Below are positions 16,475-25,104 of a stretch of 42,218 nt of DNA, one piece after another. The position numbers and the translations under genes are program-made. Position 1 is the stretch's first letter, and each line of letters opens with the position of its first letter. This stretch comes from an uncultured Eubacterium sp. (GTDB lineage Bacteria; Bacillota; Clostridia; Lachnospirales; Lachnospiraceae): NCBI GenBank assembly GCA_958446835.1, contig CAUCXT010000027.1, forward strand, positions 1-42,218. The letters run 5' to 3'. The notes under the pieces are model-generated. The model had not been told where the DNA came from. It saw only the letters and a program-made list of their open reading frames with translations, and made no database searches.

Positions 16475-17024
16475 ATGGTATTTGATTATTCATCATTAAA
16501 GGAAAAAAGTGGGATAATGAGATAATATCACTTGTTGCACAGATACATGAATATAAGGGCAGACAGGAAATATATCTTAAGCAGAAACCGGAAGAGCTGG
16601 ATAAGCTTGTAGAAATAGCAAAAAGACAGAGTACAGAGGCCTCCGATGCTATTGAAGGAATACGAACTACAAGTACCAGATTAAAGCAGCTATGCGAGGA
16701 AAAGACAACACCTAAAAATCGTGACGAGGAAGAAATTCTTGGATATAGGGATGTTCTTAATATAATTCACGAGAATTATAAGCATATTCCGATAAAAACA
16801 AATTATATCCTGCAATTACATCGTGATTTATATAAATATACGGAAAAAAGTAATGGCGGTCATTTCAAGATATCTCAAAATGTGATTGCAGCTACTGATG
16901 AAACCGGAAAAGAATAAGAATAAAATCAGTGGAGCAGGCTTTAAAACAATTGGTAGATGATGGCGTCCTTTTAAAGAAGGGCGCAGGAAGAACGACATTC
17001 TATGTTCGGAGCGACTCAGAATAA
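16475..17024 (+). pseudogene. Fic-family gene, frameshifted and internally deleted
   Basis: ATG 16475 begins MVFDYSSLKE, then shifts frame at an A-tract (16503-16508), where one extra A would restore KKWDNEIISLVAQIHEYKGRQ. The frame continues with KRQSTEASDAIEGIRTTSTR, the conserved Fic N-terminal part with its inhibitory-helix-like (S/T)xxxE(G/N) motif, to a stop at 16915. The catalytic HPFxxGNGR segment is absent. A different frame to 17024 encodes VEQALKQLVDDGVLLKKG and GRTTFYVRS, the winged-helix tail of the same family. The gene therefore lost its AMP-transferase core by deletion and cannot be active. Confidence 0.8.
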
Positions 17025-17059
17025 TAGCAGGACAGAAATAGAATAAGAGGAATATTTAT

Positions 17060-18229
17060 ATGGAAATATTTAACAGAACCCCAAGGGATGACGGCTTTAG
17101 AATGCCGGGTGAGTTTGAGAGACATCAGGGCTGCATTATGATATGGCCGGTAAGACCGGGCTCATGGATATACGGCGGTAAGGCGGCTAAGAAGGTGTTC
17201 GCAGAGATTGCGGCGATAATCGCGCAGAGTGAGCATGTCTATATGCTTGCGGACCATGAGCATGTAATGGAAGCTGAAGATTATATAGAGGCTGCCAAGA
17301 AGCAGCTTGCAGAGCTAAAGGCGCGTCTGCAGGGGGCTCAAGGTATGCTGTCGGGAGCTTGGGAGGATTGCGGAGTAGAGGTCGTAGAGATTGAGTCCGA
17401 TGATTCATGGGCGCGCGATGTGGCACCGACTTTTGTAAAGAACAGCGCGGGTGTTGTAAGAGGAATCAACTGGAGCTTTAATGCATGGGGCGGTAAGTAT
17501 GATGGTCTTTATGCGGACTGGACTAAGGATAATCTGGTTGCCAAAAGATTTCTTGAGTATGCGGGCTTTGACTGCTATGACGCGGAGCCGTTTGTGCTTG
17601 AGGGCGGTTCCATACATTCGGACGGCGATGGAACCATGCTGGTTACGGAGAGCTGCCTTTGCAGTCCGGGAAGAAATCCGAAACTTAGTAAAGCACAGAT
17701 TGAGGAAAAGTTAAAGCAGTACTGCAATGTGGAAAAGGTGGTATGGCTTCCGTGCGGAATATATCAGGATGAGACTAACGAACATGTCGATAATGTATGT
17801 GCATTTGTGCGTCCGGGAGAGGTTGTGCTTGCATGGACGGACGATGTAAATGACCCGCAGTACGCGATGAGCAAGGCATGTCTTGACGTGCTGGAAAATG
17901 AGACTGATGCACAGGGAAGACATTTTATTGTGCATAAACTGTATATACCGGAGAACCCGGTGTGCATAACTGAGGAGGAACTTGCCGGATTTGAGTTTGA
18001 GCCGGGTGAGGATGAGAGGAGTGCCGGTGAGAGGCTTGCCGCCTCCTACGTGAATTTCTATATCTCAAACGGCGCGATTATCCTTCCGCAGTTCGGCGAT
18101 GTGAACGATGTGAAGGCGATTGCCGTGTTAAAAGAGGCATTCCCGGACAGAGAAATTGTCCCCGTGTACGCACGCGATATCATTGTGGGCGGAGGAAACA
18201 TCCACTGCATTACGCAGCAGATACCATAA
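17060..18229 (+). CDS. aguA: Agmatine deiminase
   Basis: A 389-residue guanidino-modifying enzyme converting agmatine to N-carbamoylputrescine and ammonia. The N-terminal RMPGEFERHQGCIMIWP block, WARDVAP near residue 117, EGGSIHSDGDGT near 181, DETNEHVDN near 236 and the C-terminal GGGNIHCITQQIP with the nucleophilic Cys near 383 are all present. It starts at ATG 17060 behind an AAGAGGA site, 35 bp after the Fic remnant. The amidase completing the two-step route to putrescine follows. In a carboxyaminopropylagmatine route it could instead act on aminopropylagmatine. Confidence 0.95.
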   Translation: MEIFNRTPRDDGFRMPGEFERHQGCIMIWPVRPGSWIYGGKAAKKVFAEIAAIIAQSEHVYMLADHEHVMEAEDYIEAAKKQLAELKARLQGAQGMLSGAWEDCGVEVVEIESDDSWARDVAPTFVKNSAGVVRGINWSFNAWGGKYDGLYADWTKDNLVAKRFLEYAGFDCYDAEPFVLEGGSIHSDGDGTMLVTESCLCSPGRNPKLSKAQIEEKLKQYCNVEKVVWLPCGIYQDETNEHVDNVCAFVRPGEVVLAWTDDVNDPQYAMSKACLDVLENETDAQGRHFIVHKLYIPENPVCITEEELAGFEFEPGEDERSAGERLAASYVNFYISNGAIILPQFGDVNDVKAIAVLKEAFPDREIVPVYARDIIVGGGNIHCITQQIP

Positions 18230-18291
18230 TTGCGAAACGCAAATTAGAAATGGTACAACGTCTGGAATATATATACTTAGTTTCGCAATTA
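18227..18291. repeat. 12-bp inverted repeat in the aguA-aguB gap
   Basis: TAATTGCGAAAC (18227-18238), which includes part of the aguA stop, and GTTTCGCAATTA (18280-18291) are exact complements with a 41-bp loop. No T-run follows. It could be an mRNA-processing stem setting the ratio of the two enzymes. Confidence 0.5.
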
Positions 18292-18324
18292 CACATATAC
18301 ACACATAATGAAGAAGGGAGCACC

Positions 18325-19197
18325 ATGAGAGAGATTAAATACGCAGGCATACAGATGTCCTGCAACGGAAGCGTGCAGGAAAATATTGAGAAAGCGGAGC
18401 GTCTTGCGAGGGAGGCGGCAGCTAACGGAGCACAGATTATTCTGCTACCGGAGCTTTTTGAAAATTGGTATTTTTGTCAGGAGAGAAATTACGAATCCTA
18501 TAAGCTTGCCAAGCCGCTGATGGAAAACGATGCGGTACTGCATTTTCAGAAGGTGGCTAAGGAGCTTTCTGTAGTGCTGCCGATAAGCTTTTATGAGAGG
18601 GATATAAATGTGTACTATAATTCCGTTGCCGTGATAGACGCGGACGGAAGTATTCTGGGGGTATACAGAAAGACCCATATCCCGGATGACCATTTTTATC
18701 AGGAAAAGTTCTATTTTACACCGGGAGATACGGGCTTTAAGGTGTGGGATACAAGATATGCGCGGATAGGTGTTGGAATATGCTGGGATCAGTGGTTTCC
18801 TGAGACTGCAAGAGGTATGGCGGTGCAGGGAGCGGAGCTGTTGCTCTATCCGACAGCGATAGGAAGCGAACCGATTCTTGACTGTGACAGCATGCCACAC
18901 TGGAGACGCTGTATGCAGGGACACGCGGCGTGTAATATAGTCCCTGTGGTTGCCGCCAACAGGTACGGTCTTGAGACGGTGACACCATCTAAGGACAACG
19001 GTGGTCAGAAATCGGAACTTCTTTTCTATGGTTCTTCATTTGTCACCGATGAGACAGGTGAGATAATCTGTCAGGCTTCGCGGGACAAGGAGGAGATAGT
19101 GTACGGCAGGTCAGACCTTGACGCGGTGCGCGACATGCGCGATAGCTGGGGACTTTTCAGGGACAGACGCCCCGAAATTTATAAAAAGTTAATTTGA
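18325..19197 (+). CDS. aguB: N-carbamoylputrescine amidase
   Basis: A nitrilase-superfamily protein of about 290 residues that hydrolyses N-carbamoylputrescine to putrescine, CO2 and ammonia. The Glu-Lys-Cys triad is in LLPELFENW (near residue 42), YRKTHIPDD (near 116) and GICWDQWFPE (near 152). The substrate-pocket sequence FLKT-like region and the C-terminal DLDAVRDMRDSWGLFRDRRPE agree with AguB. The AAGAAGGGAG ribosome site selects ATG 18325; an in-frame ATG at 18250 has none. It is the last gene of the polyamine block, followed by a terminator. Confidence 0.95.
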   Translation: MREIKYAGIQMSCNGSVQENIEKAERLAREAAANGAQIILLPELFENWYFCQERNYESYKLAKPLMENDAVLHFQKVAKELSVVLPISFYERDINVYYNSVAVIDADGSILGVYRKTHIPDDHFYQEKFYFTPGDTGFKVWDTRYARIGVGICWDQWFPETARGMAVQGAELLLYPTAIGSEPILDCDSMPHWRRCMQGHAACNIVPVVAANRYGLETVTPSKDNGGQKSELLFYGSSFVTDETGEIICQASRDKEEIVYGRSDLDAVRDMRDSWGLFRDRRPEIYKKLI

Positions 19198-19225
19198 CTT
19201 ACAGGGGAATAGAGCGTATATTTGT

Positions 19226-19242
19226 CAACGTACGTTACGTTG
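19226..19242. repeat. Short perfect dyad after aguB
   Basis: CAACGTA-CGT-TACGTTG, a perfect 7-bp dyad with a 3-bp centre, just before the terminator. It may be a protein-binding site; no promoter could be assigned to it. Confidence 0.35.
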
Positions 19243-19250
19243 AATATGTT

Positions 19251-19288
19251 AAAGCTGTTTGCTGTGTGATATGGCAAACGGCTTTTTA
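19251..19288 (+). terminator. Terminator of the polyamine block
   Basis: AAAGCTGTTTGC (19251-19262) pairs with GCAAACGGCTTT (19274-19285, one G-T pair) and runs into T residues. Confidence 0.85.
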
Positions 19289-19466
19289 TTATCAGCTATG
19301 CGAAATTGTACCTGAATTTAAGATTTACTTTTTACGCTGATTGTGCGGCGGCACCACAATATAGCTTTTGCTGTAGGTTAAAAATACCCCATATTATTAT
19401 GCGTCGGGTTAATGTAAAGACAGCAGTATTTTAGGTAAAATAGTGTCTGCAGAAAAGGAGAGTAGA

Positions 19467-22103
19467 ATGCTTCAGTTAAAAAATATTGTCAAAGACTATG
19501 TGAGCGGTGACACAACGGTGCAGGCACTAAAGGGAATCGACATCACCTTCAGGGACAGCGAGTTCGTGTCCATTCTTGGACAGTCGGGATGCGGAAAGAC
19601 AACGCTTCTCAATATCATTGGTGGTCTTGACCAGTATACAAGCGGAGACTTGATTATCAATGGAAGGTCAACCAAGAAGTACAAGGATTCAGACTGGGAT
19701 ACATACCGCAATCACACCATTGGTTTTGTGTTCCAGAGCTACAATCTGATACCGCACCAGTCGGTTCTGTCAAATGTAGAGCTTGCGCTCACTCTCTCAG
19801 GTGTTTCCAAGTCTGAGAGAAGGAGACGTGCCATAGAGGTGCTTGAGAAGGTCGGTCTTGGTGACCAGATTCACAAGAAGCCTAACCAGATGTCCGGCGG
19901 ACAGATGCAGAGAGTTGCGATAGCGCGAGCACTTGTAAATAACCCAGATATTCTTCTTGCGGATGAGCCGACGGGAGCCCTTGATTCAGCCACAAGCATA
20001 CAGATTATGGAGCTGTTAAAGGAGATATCCAAGGACAGGCTTATCATCATGGTAACCCATAACCCGGAGCTTGCAGAGAAATACTCATCAAGAATTGTAA
20101 GACTTTTAGACGGCAAGGTTACGGATGACACCATGCCGTATGAGCCGACAGACGGAAGAGTGACAGAGAATGACAAGTCCAAGAAGGAAAAGAGAAGAAA
20201 GGGAACGTCGATGTCCTTCCTCACAGCACTTTCCCTCAGTGCCAACAACCTTATGACCAAAAAGGGAAGAACCATATTGACGGCATTTGCGGGAAGTATC
20301 GGTATTATCGGAATTGCTCTTATCCTTGCCCTTTCAAGCGGTTTCCAGAGCTATATAAAGAGAGTTGAGGAGGACACACTCTCCTCATATCCTATAGCGA
20401 TACAGGAGGAGCAGGTTGATTATTCGAGCATGATGAGCGCCTTTATGGGTCAGCATGTGGGTGATGCCGCCGAGAAAGAGGATGGAAAAATCTATTCCAA
20501 CAATATTATCAGCGAAATGCTTAACTCGATGATGTCACAGGTTCAGGTGAACAATCTTGCGGATTTTAAGAAATTCATTGAGGACAAGAATAACGGCTTT
20601 GGTGAGCTTGTGAGTGACATTCAGTATGGATACTCAACCACACTCAACATATATAAGGAGGACACCTCAGACGGAATAGTACAGGTAAATCCAAGTACGG
20701 TTCTTGACACTATAGGAATGGGACAGCTTTCCGGAATGTCAGGTTCATCAATGATGAGTTCGTCCATGATGGGCGGAAGCTCATGGGATGTATGGAGCCA
20801 GCTTATCGGAAACCAGACTCTCCTTGAGTCGCAGTATGATGTGATTGCCGGAAGATGGCCTAGCGCTTACAATGAGATTGTTCTCATTGTTGATGAAAAT
20901 AATGAAATCAGCGATTATGCGTTATATGCACTTGGTCTTAAGGATCAGAATGAGGTGGCTGATACAATGACACGCCTTGCAAAGGGTGAGGAGGTTGTAA
21001 GCTACAAGACAGAGTACACCTATGAGGATATTCTTGATTTGAGATATCGTCTTGTTGTAAACACAGATTTCTACAGCTATGATGAGGAAAATGACAGCTA
21101 TACGGATGTGCGCGATGATGAGGACAGCTACAAGGCTGCCATCGCAGACGGAATCCAGCTTCAGGTTGTGGGTATTTTAAGACCGAATCCGGATGCTGTG
21201 ACAGGTGCCGTGAGCGGTTCCGTGGGCTATACAAGTGCGCTTATGGAGTATGTAATCAACCAGATTAACGCGTCGGACATTGTCAAGAAGCAGGCAGCAG
21301 ACCCTGAGACGGATGTAATTACCGGAATGCCTTTTACCAAGGACGGTGAGGAGGTCGAGATGGAAAACACATTCGACATCACTTCACTTACCCCGGAACA
21401 GCAGGCATACCTTGCTTCACTGTCACAGGAGGAGCTAGAGGCGCTCATGGCTTCGTATATGCAGCCTACAACCTCCTCTGCAACCTATGATGGCAATATG
21501 GAGGCATTTGGTGTAGCAGACCTTGAAAAGCCGAGCTCAATTATGATTTATCCTGTGGACTTTGCTTCAAAGGATATGATATCTGATAAGATATCAGAGT
21601 ACAACGATGCTGTCCGCGCTGATGGCAGGGAGGAAGCGGTAATCAATTATACCGATTATATCGGACTTATGATGTCATCGATAAGCACCATAATAAATGC
21701 GATATCCTACGTGCTCATAGCGTTTGTTGCGATTTCACTTGTGGTTTCGTCGATAATGATTGGTATTATCACTTACATTTCGGTTCTTGAGAGAACTAAG
21801 GAGATAGGTATTTTGAGAAGTATAGGTGCTTCCAAGCACGATATCTCCATGGTATTTAATGCGGAGACACTCATTGTCGGTTTTGTATCCGGTGCGATGG
21901 GAATTATTGTGACCCTCATCCTCATAATTCCGATAAATGCCGTTATAAAGAATCTCTCCGGCATATCAAATGTTGCGGGACTTCCGTGGATGGCGGCACT
22001 CATCCTTGTGCTTATAAGCATGGCGCTCACATTTATCGCAGGACTTATTCCTGCTAAGATGGCGGCGAAGAAGGATCCGGTTGTGGCACTCAGAAGCGAG
22101 TAA
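19467..22103 (+). CDS. Fused ABC ATPase-FtsX permease (MacB-like), 878 residues
   Basis: One polypeptide joins an ATPase domain (Walker A GQSGCGKTT near residue 37, signature MSGGQMQR near 141, Walker B LLADEPTGALDSAT near 164) to a FtsX/MacB permease: first membrane helix near 268-290, a large extracellular domain to about 735, then three C-terminal helices with the loop ERTKEIGILRSIGAS. Within the extracellular part, about residues 421-440 are strikingly rich in Met, Ser and Gly. AAAGGAGAG selects ATG 19467 over the upstream GTG 19443. MacB in Gram-negatives pumps macrolides or toxins with MacA and TolC; neither exists here, so the substrate is unknown. It is a single-gene unit with its own terminator. 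Confidence 0.9.
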   Translation: MLQLKNIVKDYVSGDTTVQALKGIDITFRDSEFVSILGQSGCGKTTLLNIIGGLDQYTSGDLIINGRSTKKYKDSDWDTYRNHTIGFVFQSYNLIPHQSVLSNVELALTLSGVSKSERRRRAIEVLEKVGLGDQIHKKPNQMSGGQMQRVAIARALVNNPDILLADEPTGALDSATSIQIMELLKEISKDRLIIMVTHNPELAEKYSSRIVRLLDGKVTDDTMPYEPTDGRVTENDKSKKEKRRKGTSMSFLTALSLSANNLMTKKGRTILTAFAGSIGIIGIALILALSSGFQSYIKRVEEDTLSSYPIAIQEEQVDYSSMMSAFMGQHVGDAAEKEDGKIYSNNIISEMLNSMMSQVQVNNLADFKKFIEDKNNGFGELVSDIQYGYSTTLNIYKEDTSDGIVQVNPSTVLDTIGMGQLSGMSGSSMMSSSMMGGSSWDVWSQLIGNQTLLESQYDVIAGRWPSAYNEIVLIVDENNEISDYALYALGLKDQNEVADTMTRLAKGEEVVSYKTEYTYEDILDLRYRLVVNTDFYSYDEENDSYTDVRDDEDSYKAAIADGIQLQVVGILRPNPDAVTGAVSGSVGYTSALMEYVINQINASDIVKKQAADPETDVITGMPFTKDGEEVEMENTFDITSLTPEQQAYLASLSQEELEALMASYMQPTTSSATYDGNMEAFGVADLEKPSSIMIYPVDFASKDMISDKISEYNDAVRADGREEAVINYTDYIGLMMSSISTIINAISYVLIAFVAISLVVSSIMIGIITYISVLERTKEIGILRSIGASKHDISMVFNAETLIVGFVSGAMGIIVTLILIIPINAVIKNLSGISNVAGLPWMAALILVLISMALTFIAGLIPAKMAAKKDPVVALRSE

Positions 22104-22145
22104 GAGTGAGTAAAGCAAATTGAGGTAATATAGAAACAAAAAAGC

Positions 22146-22194
22146 AAAAGGTACGAACAGAGTAGAGTGAAGCTTCACTGTTCGTACCTTTTTT
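22146..22194 (+). terminator. Terminator after the fused transporter
   Basis: AAAGGTACGAACAG (22146-22159) and CTGTTCGTACCTTT (22177-22190) form a 14-bp stem, with an inner palindrome AGTGAAGCTTCACT, followed by T6. Confidence 0.92.
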
Positions 22195-22202
22195 GTATGT
22201 AA

Positions 22203-22388
22203 GATTCGGGTGTCAAAACATGCTATATACCTAGCTGTGTATAACGTATTATATTTATGCATATCACGACTTTTGGGAGAAGCTTAGATGTTCTTAGAAC
22301 ATCTTGCTTTGTACAACGGAGCTGATATGCATAAATATAACACGTTATACACTCACAGATTAAATGGGCATGTTTTGACACCCGAATC
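22203..22388. repeat. 186-bp palindromic repeat element with ~64-bp inverted arms
   Basis: The left arm (22203-22266) is the near-exact reverse complement of the right arm (22323-22388); the outer ends read GATTCGGGTGTCAAAACATGC inward. The 56-bp centre carries its own perfect 17-bp dyad, GATGTTCTTAGAACATC (22287-22303). The whole unit could fold into one long hairpin. It lies between convergent genes and has no reading frame. A further copy of the arm is at 1-66 and a decayed one at 8776-8825. It resembles a MITE or REP-type dispersed element; target-site duplications are not obvious. Confidence 0.8.
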
Positions 22389-22399
22389 ATACAGGTAAA

Positions 22400-23629
22400 T
22401 CAGTTTAAGATTCCATTGAGCTTATTTATCGTGTCATCCATTCTATTGACCGTGTTATTACGGCGCAGGGTCGATATAATCTTATCGTAGTCTGCGTCCT
22501 CACGGCGCTTCTTTTCGGCATAATCTAATGGTATGCCGTTAAGGCGGTACATTCTCAGACCGAAAATACGGAGCGTGTCATAGTATCCCAGCAGCATTCT
22601 GAACTGGACATTGCGGTTGGTAAATTCGAGCGTTCCGTCGAATAAATCGCCGATTTCGCGGCTTGGAACAATCTCAACCACCTCCTTGAACTTGGAATAC
22701 AGGGAAGTGTCGACCTTGTCATCCGGTTCAAGCTTTACAACAATCAGATTATCAGCGCCTACAGAGGTCATAGGATATATAGGGACATTGTCCGCAAGCC
22801 CACCATCGCGGTACACGTTTCCGTGGATAATTTCAGGCGGGTAGATGTATGGCATGGCGGATGAGGCTAAAAGAAACTGTCTTGAGTCATCCGGCGATAC
22901 CTCACTGAGGCTGATGTATTCGACCTGCGGTTTTTCACTGAGACAGTCAATGCAGTCTGAACTGTATCTTGAAATGCTCACGTATGCCGGAATACGTGCA
23001 TCGGCAAGCTGTTCGAGATTAAGATACTTGTCAATTATCTCTATAAGTCCATCGCGCGAACATAGACCGGCTGTGAGTGTGCGTTTCACTAACGTATTAA
23101 GTGGACCTATTATTGTGTCATAGTTGATATCAAGAAACTGTTTTGGCATGATGGACGACCATATAGTCTTAGCCTTATCAAATTCGTTGAGCGATATAAG
23201 TGCTGCATTGAGCGCACCGGATGAAGAGCCGGAAACAGCGATGAGATTCTTCTCAAGACCTATCTCACGAAGTGCCTGCCACACACCAATTTCATACGCA
23301 CCCTTGCCACCGCCTCCGGCGAGAGTAAGTGCCCACCTTTCACCGGACGAGAAATCATCCTTTGTGATTACAGGAGCGTTGATGTCCTCAAGCGTAATCT
23401 TACGGCTGGCAGTGGAAGCCTCAGAGCCGGACGGATTTGCAGAATCATACTCCGATATGGAAGAACCTGCTGTGGCAGCAGAATTAGTGCCGGCTTCTAC
23501 GGCAACGGTATTCTCATGTCCGGTCATCTCCTCCCATATTTTCTGTCTGGTTTCGTTCTGTACTCTTATCTCATCATCAACCTCAGCCTCAAGCTGTCTT
23601 AATTTTTCAGATAAATCAATTTCACGCAC
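22400..23629 (-). CDS. Patatin-like phospholipase
   Basis: A lipid acyl hydrolase of about 409 residues. After a charged, low-complexity N-terminal 95 residues (Ser/Ala/Glu-rich, no signal peptide), the patatin domain begins with the oxyanion loop GGGGKGAYEIG near residue 105, the nucleophile in GSSSG near 136, and the catalytic Asp in RDGGLADN near 277. It therefore has a complete Ser-Asp dyad and should act in the cytoplasm or at the inner face of the membrane. GGAGGGG lies 6 bases before GTG 23629, which I prefer over the TTG at 23644. It is transcribed alone on the minus strand. Substrate is unknown. Confidence 0.88.
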   Translation of the reverse strand: MREIDLSEKLRQLEAEVDDEIRVQNETRQKIWEEMTGHENTVAVEAGTNSAATAGSSISEYDSANPSGSEASTASRKITLEDINAPVITKDDFSSGERWALTLAGGGGKGAYEIGVWQALREIGLEKNLIAVSGSSSGALNAALISLNEFDKAKTIWSSIMPKQFLDINYDTIIGPLNTLVKRTLTAGLCSRDGLIEIIDKYLNLEQLADARIPAYVSISRYSSDCIDCLSEKPQVEYISLSEVSPDDSRQFLLASSAMPYIYPPEIIHGNVYRDGGLADNVPIYPMTSVGADNLIVVKLEPDDKVDTSLYSKFKEVVEIVPSREIGDLFDGTLEFTNRNVQFRMLLGYYDTLRIFGLRMYRLNGIPLDYAEKKRREDADYDKIISTLRRNNTVNRMDDTINKLNGILN

Positions 23630-23681
23630 TATCTTCCCCTCCAATATTAAATTTTATATAAGGTAAGTGCAAAGCCTATCT

Positions 23682-24128
23682 TTATAGCTTCGCAATCCCC
23701 CTCTTCACAAGCTTAACCCCAATCAGTGACATAAACATAATTCCGATACTGATACCAAGCGCTGTCTCTATGGTGGTCACAAAATATTTTTCAAAGAGTA
23801 CGGTGTCATTGCTGATGACCGCCGACATGGTATAGAACAGGCCACCTCCCGGAATCATAGGCATGATGGATGGAATCAGGAATACAGTTGTCGGTGCTTT
23901 CTTGATACGTGCAAGTATCTCCGAATAGAGAGTTGCGAAGGCGGCGGCGAGCATATTTGTCACGAATGCATTCGTTGTAAACTGCGAGGCAAGGATGTAG
24001 ATTATCCATGCAAATGAACCTCCTGCGGAGGCAAACAGCAGCTTGTCGCGTCTTATATTAAAAAGTATTGAGTAGCCGCCGGCGCCAAGTCCGGCAGCAA
24101 TTACCTGTATGATATATTTTTGCAGCAT
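23682..24128 (-). CDS. Threonine/serine exporter, small membrane half (ThrE C-terminal type)
   Basis: A 148-residue, very hydrophobic protein with about five membrane segments (IIQVIAAGLGAGGYSILF; LFASAGGSFAWIIYIL and others) and the motif SIMPMIPGGGLFYTM, typical of the ThrE C-terminal (DUF3815) domain. In many Firmicutes the exporter is split in two genes, and the larger half lies immediately upstream here, 10 bp away. GATGAGG precedes ATG 24128; an in-frame upstream extension into the other gene has no ribosome site. Together they should export threonine or serine across the cytoplasmic membrane; related proteins transport other small organic acids. Confidence 0.88.
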   Translation of the reverse strand: MLQKYIIQVIAAGLGAGGYSILFNIRRDKLLFASAGGSFAWIIYILASQFTTNAFVTNMLAAAFATLYSEILARIKKAPTTVFLIPSIMPMIPGGGLFYTMSAVISNDTVLFEKYFVTTIETALGISIGIMFMSLIGVKLVKRGIAKL

Positions 24129-24138
24129 AAAAACCTCA

Positions 24139-24930
24139 TCAATGAAAAAATATGTTAAGTCCCACAATTGAGGTTGCGAAGCCAAGTGCGATCGCAATCG
24201 CGAGCATTACAGCCTCAATAAGTCTTAAAAGTCCCGACATGATATCTCCGCAAAGTATGTCGCGGATGGAGTTGGTCATCTGTGTTCCCGGTATATAGAG
24301 CATTACAAGACCTATAAAAACCTTGTCCAGATTGTCGATAAATCCTGTAAGCCCGATGAAACGCGCAAGTACACCTAAGAGAAATGTACAGAAAAAGTTG
24401 TACATCAGCATGTTTATTCCGAGAGGACGTACCTTCATATCCAAGACGTATGCGATGGTGGATAACAGCCCGGCTATCAGTCCGTCGCGGATCGAACCGC
24501 CGAAAAATACGGAAAAGGCACCGCTTGACAGTATATATCCGAATATTGACATGTACCATGGGAAATTGCGGTCTTTTTTGATATCGGCAATCTCCGTCTC
24601 TATATTATTATATGCAGGAGTGTTATTACAGATATGTCTTGATATTGCATTCAGGTATTCAAGCTTGTCAAGATTGTTACTGTAGGAGTGGATACGCCTT
24701 GTCTGCGTATCATGTGTGCCATCAGGAAGTCTGATGGTGGTTGACAGGTACGAGGTTATGGAGAAAACATCAACCTTGGTACAGCCATAGGCTAAACATA
24801 TTCGTCTTATTGTGTCCTCAACGCGGTTAGCCTCAGCACCGCAGATTATCATTTTCTCACCCATGTCCATTGATAGGGTGAGCAGCTGTTCGCCGGTTAT
24901 GTTTGATTTGAGCTGTGTTTCACTTTCCAT
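24139..24930 (-). CDS. Threonine/serine exporter, large half (ThrE N-terminal type)
   Basis: A protein of about 263 residues with a soluble N-terminal third containing GEKMIICGAEANRVEDTIRRI, the hallmark of ThrE/DUF1212, followed by about five membrane helices (ILSSGAFSVFFGGSIRDGLIAG, LMYNFFCTFLLGVLARFI, VMLYIPGTQMTNSIRD). It is the partner of the smaller gene just downstream. No good ribosome site is seen before ATG 24930 or the alternative GTG 24957, so the start is uncertain. The gene diverges from luxS, with about 175 bp between start codons. Confidence 0.88.
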   Translation of the reverse strand: MESETQLKSNITGEQLLTLSMDMGEKMIICGAEANRVEDTIRRICLAYGCTKVDVFSITSYLSTTIRLPDGTHDTQTRRIHSYSNNLDKLEYLNAISRHICNNTPAYNNIETEIADIKKDRNFPWYMSIFGYILSSGAFSVFFGGSIRDGLIAGLLSTIAYVLDMKVRPLGINMLMYNFFCTFLLGVLARFIGLTGFIDNLDKVFIGLVMLYIPGTQMTNSIRDILCGDIMSGLLRLIEAVMLAIAIALGFATSIVGLNIFFH

Positions 24931-25104
24931 AAAAAACCATTTCTGTGCGCGCGGCACGGTGAATTTTGACAGTCATCATGCAGTGCGAAGGGCATGGCGC
25001 ATGAGCGGACTTATCATAATGAATATAACACAACAGCCTTTAAAAATCAAAAGAAATGTGGTACAGTTAAAGGGTGTAAAACAAATGAAAGGAAGTTATA
25101 GTTT

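Noticed and set aside
19467..22103. LolCDE or MacAB efflux system of a Gram-negative
   Set aside because: No MacA-type adaptor or outer-membrane partner is present, and the genomic context is Firmicutes.
23124..23666. Plus-strand open frame opposite the patatin gene
   Set aside because: Shadow frame; the minus-strand frame carries a complete patatin catalytic dyad and a good ribosome site.
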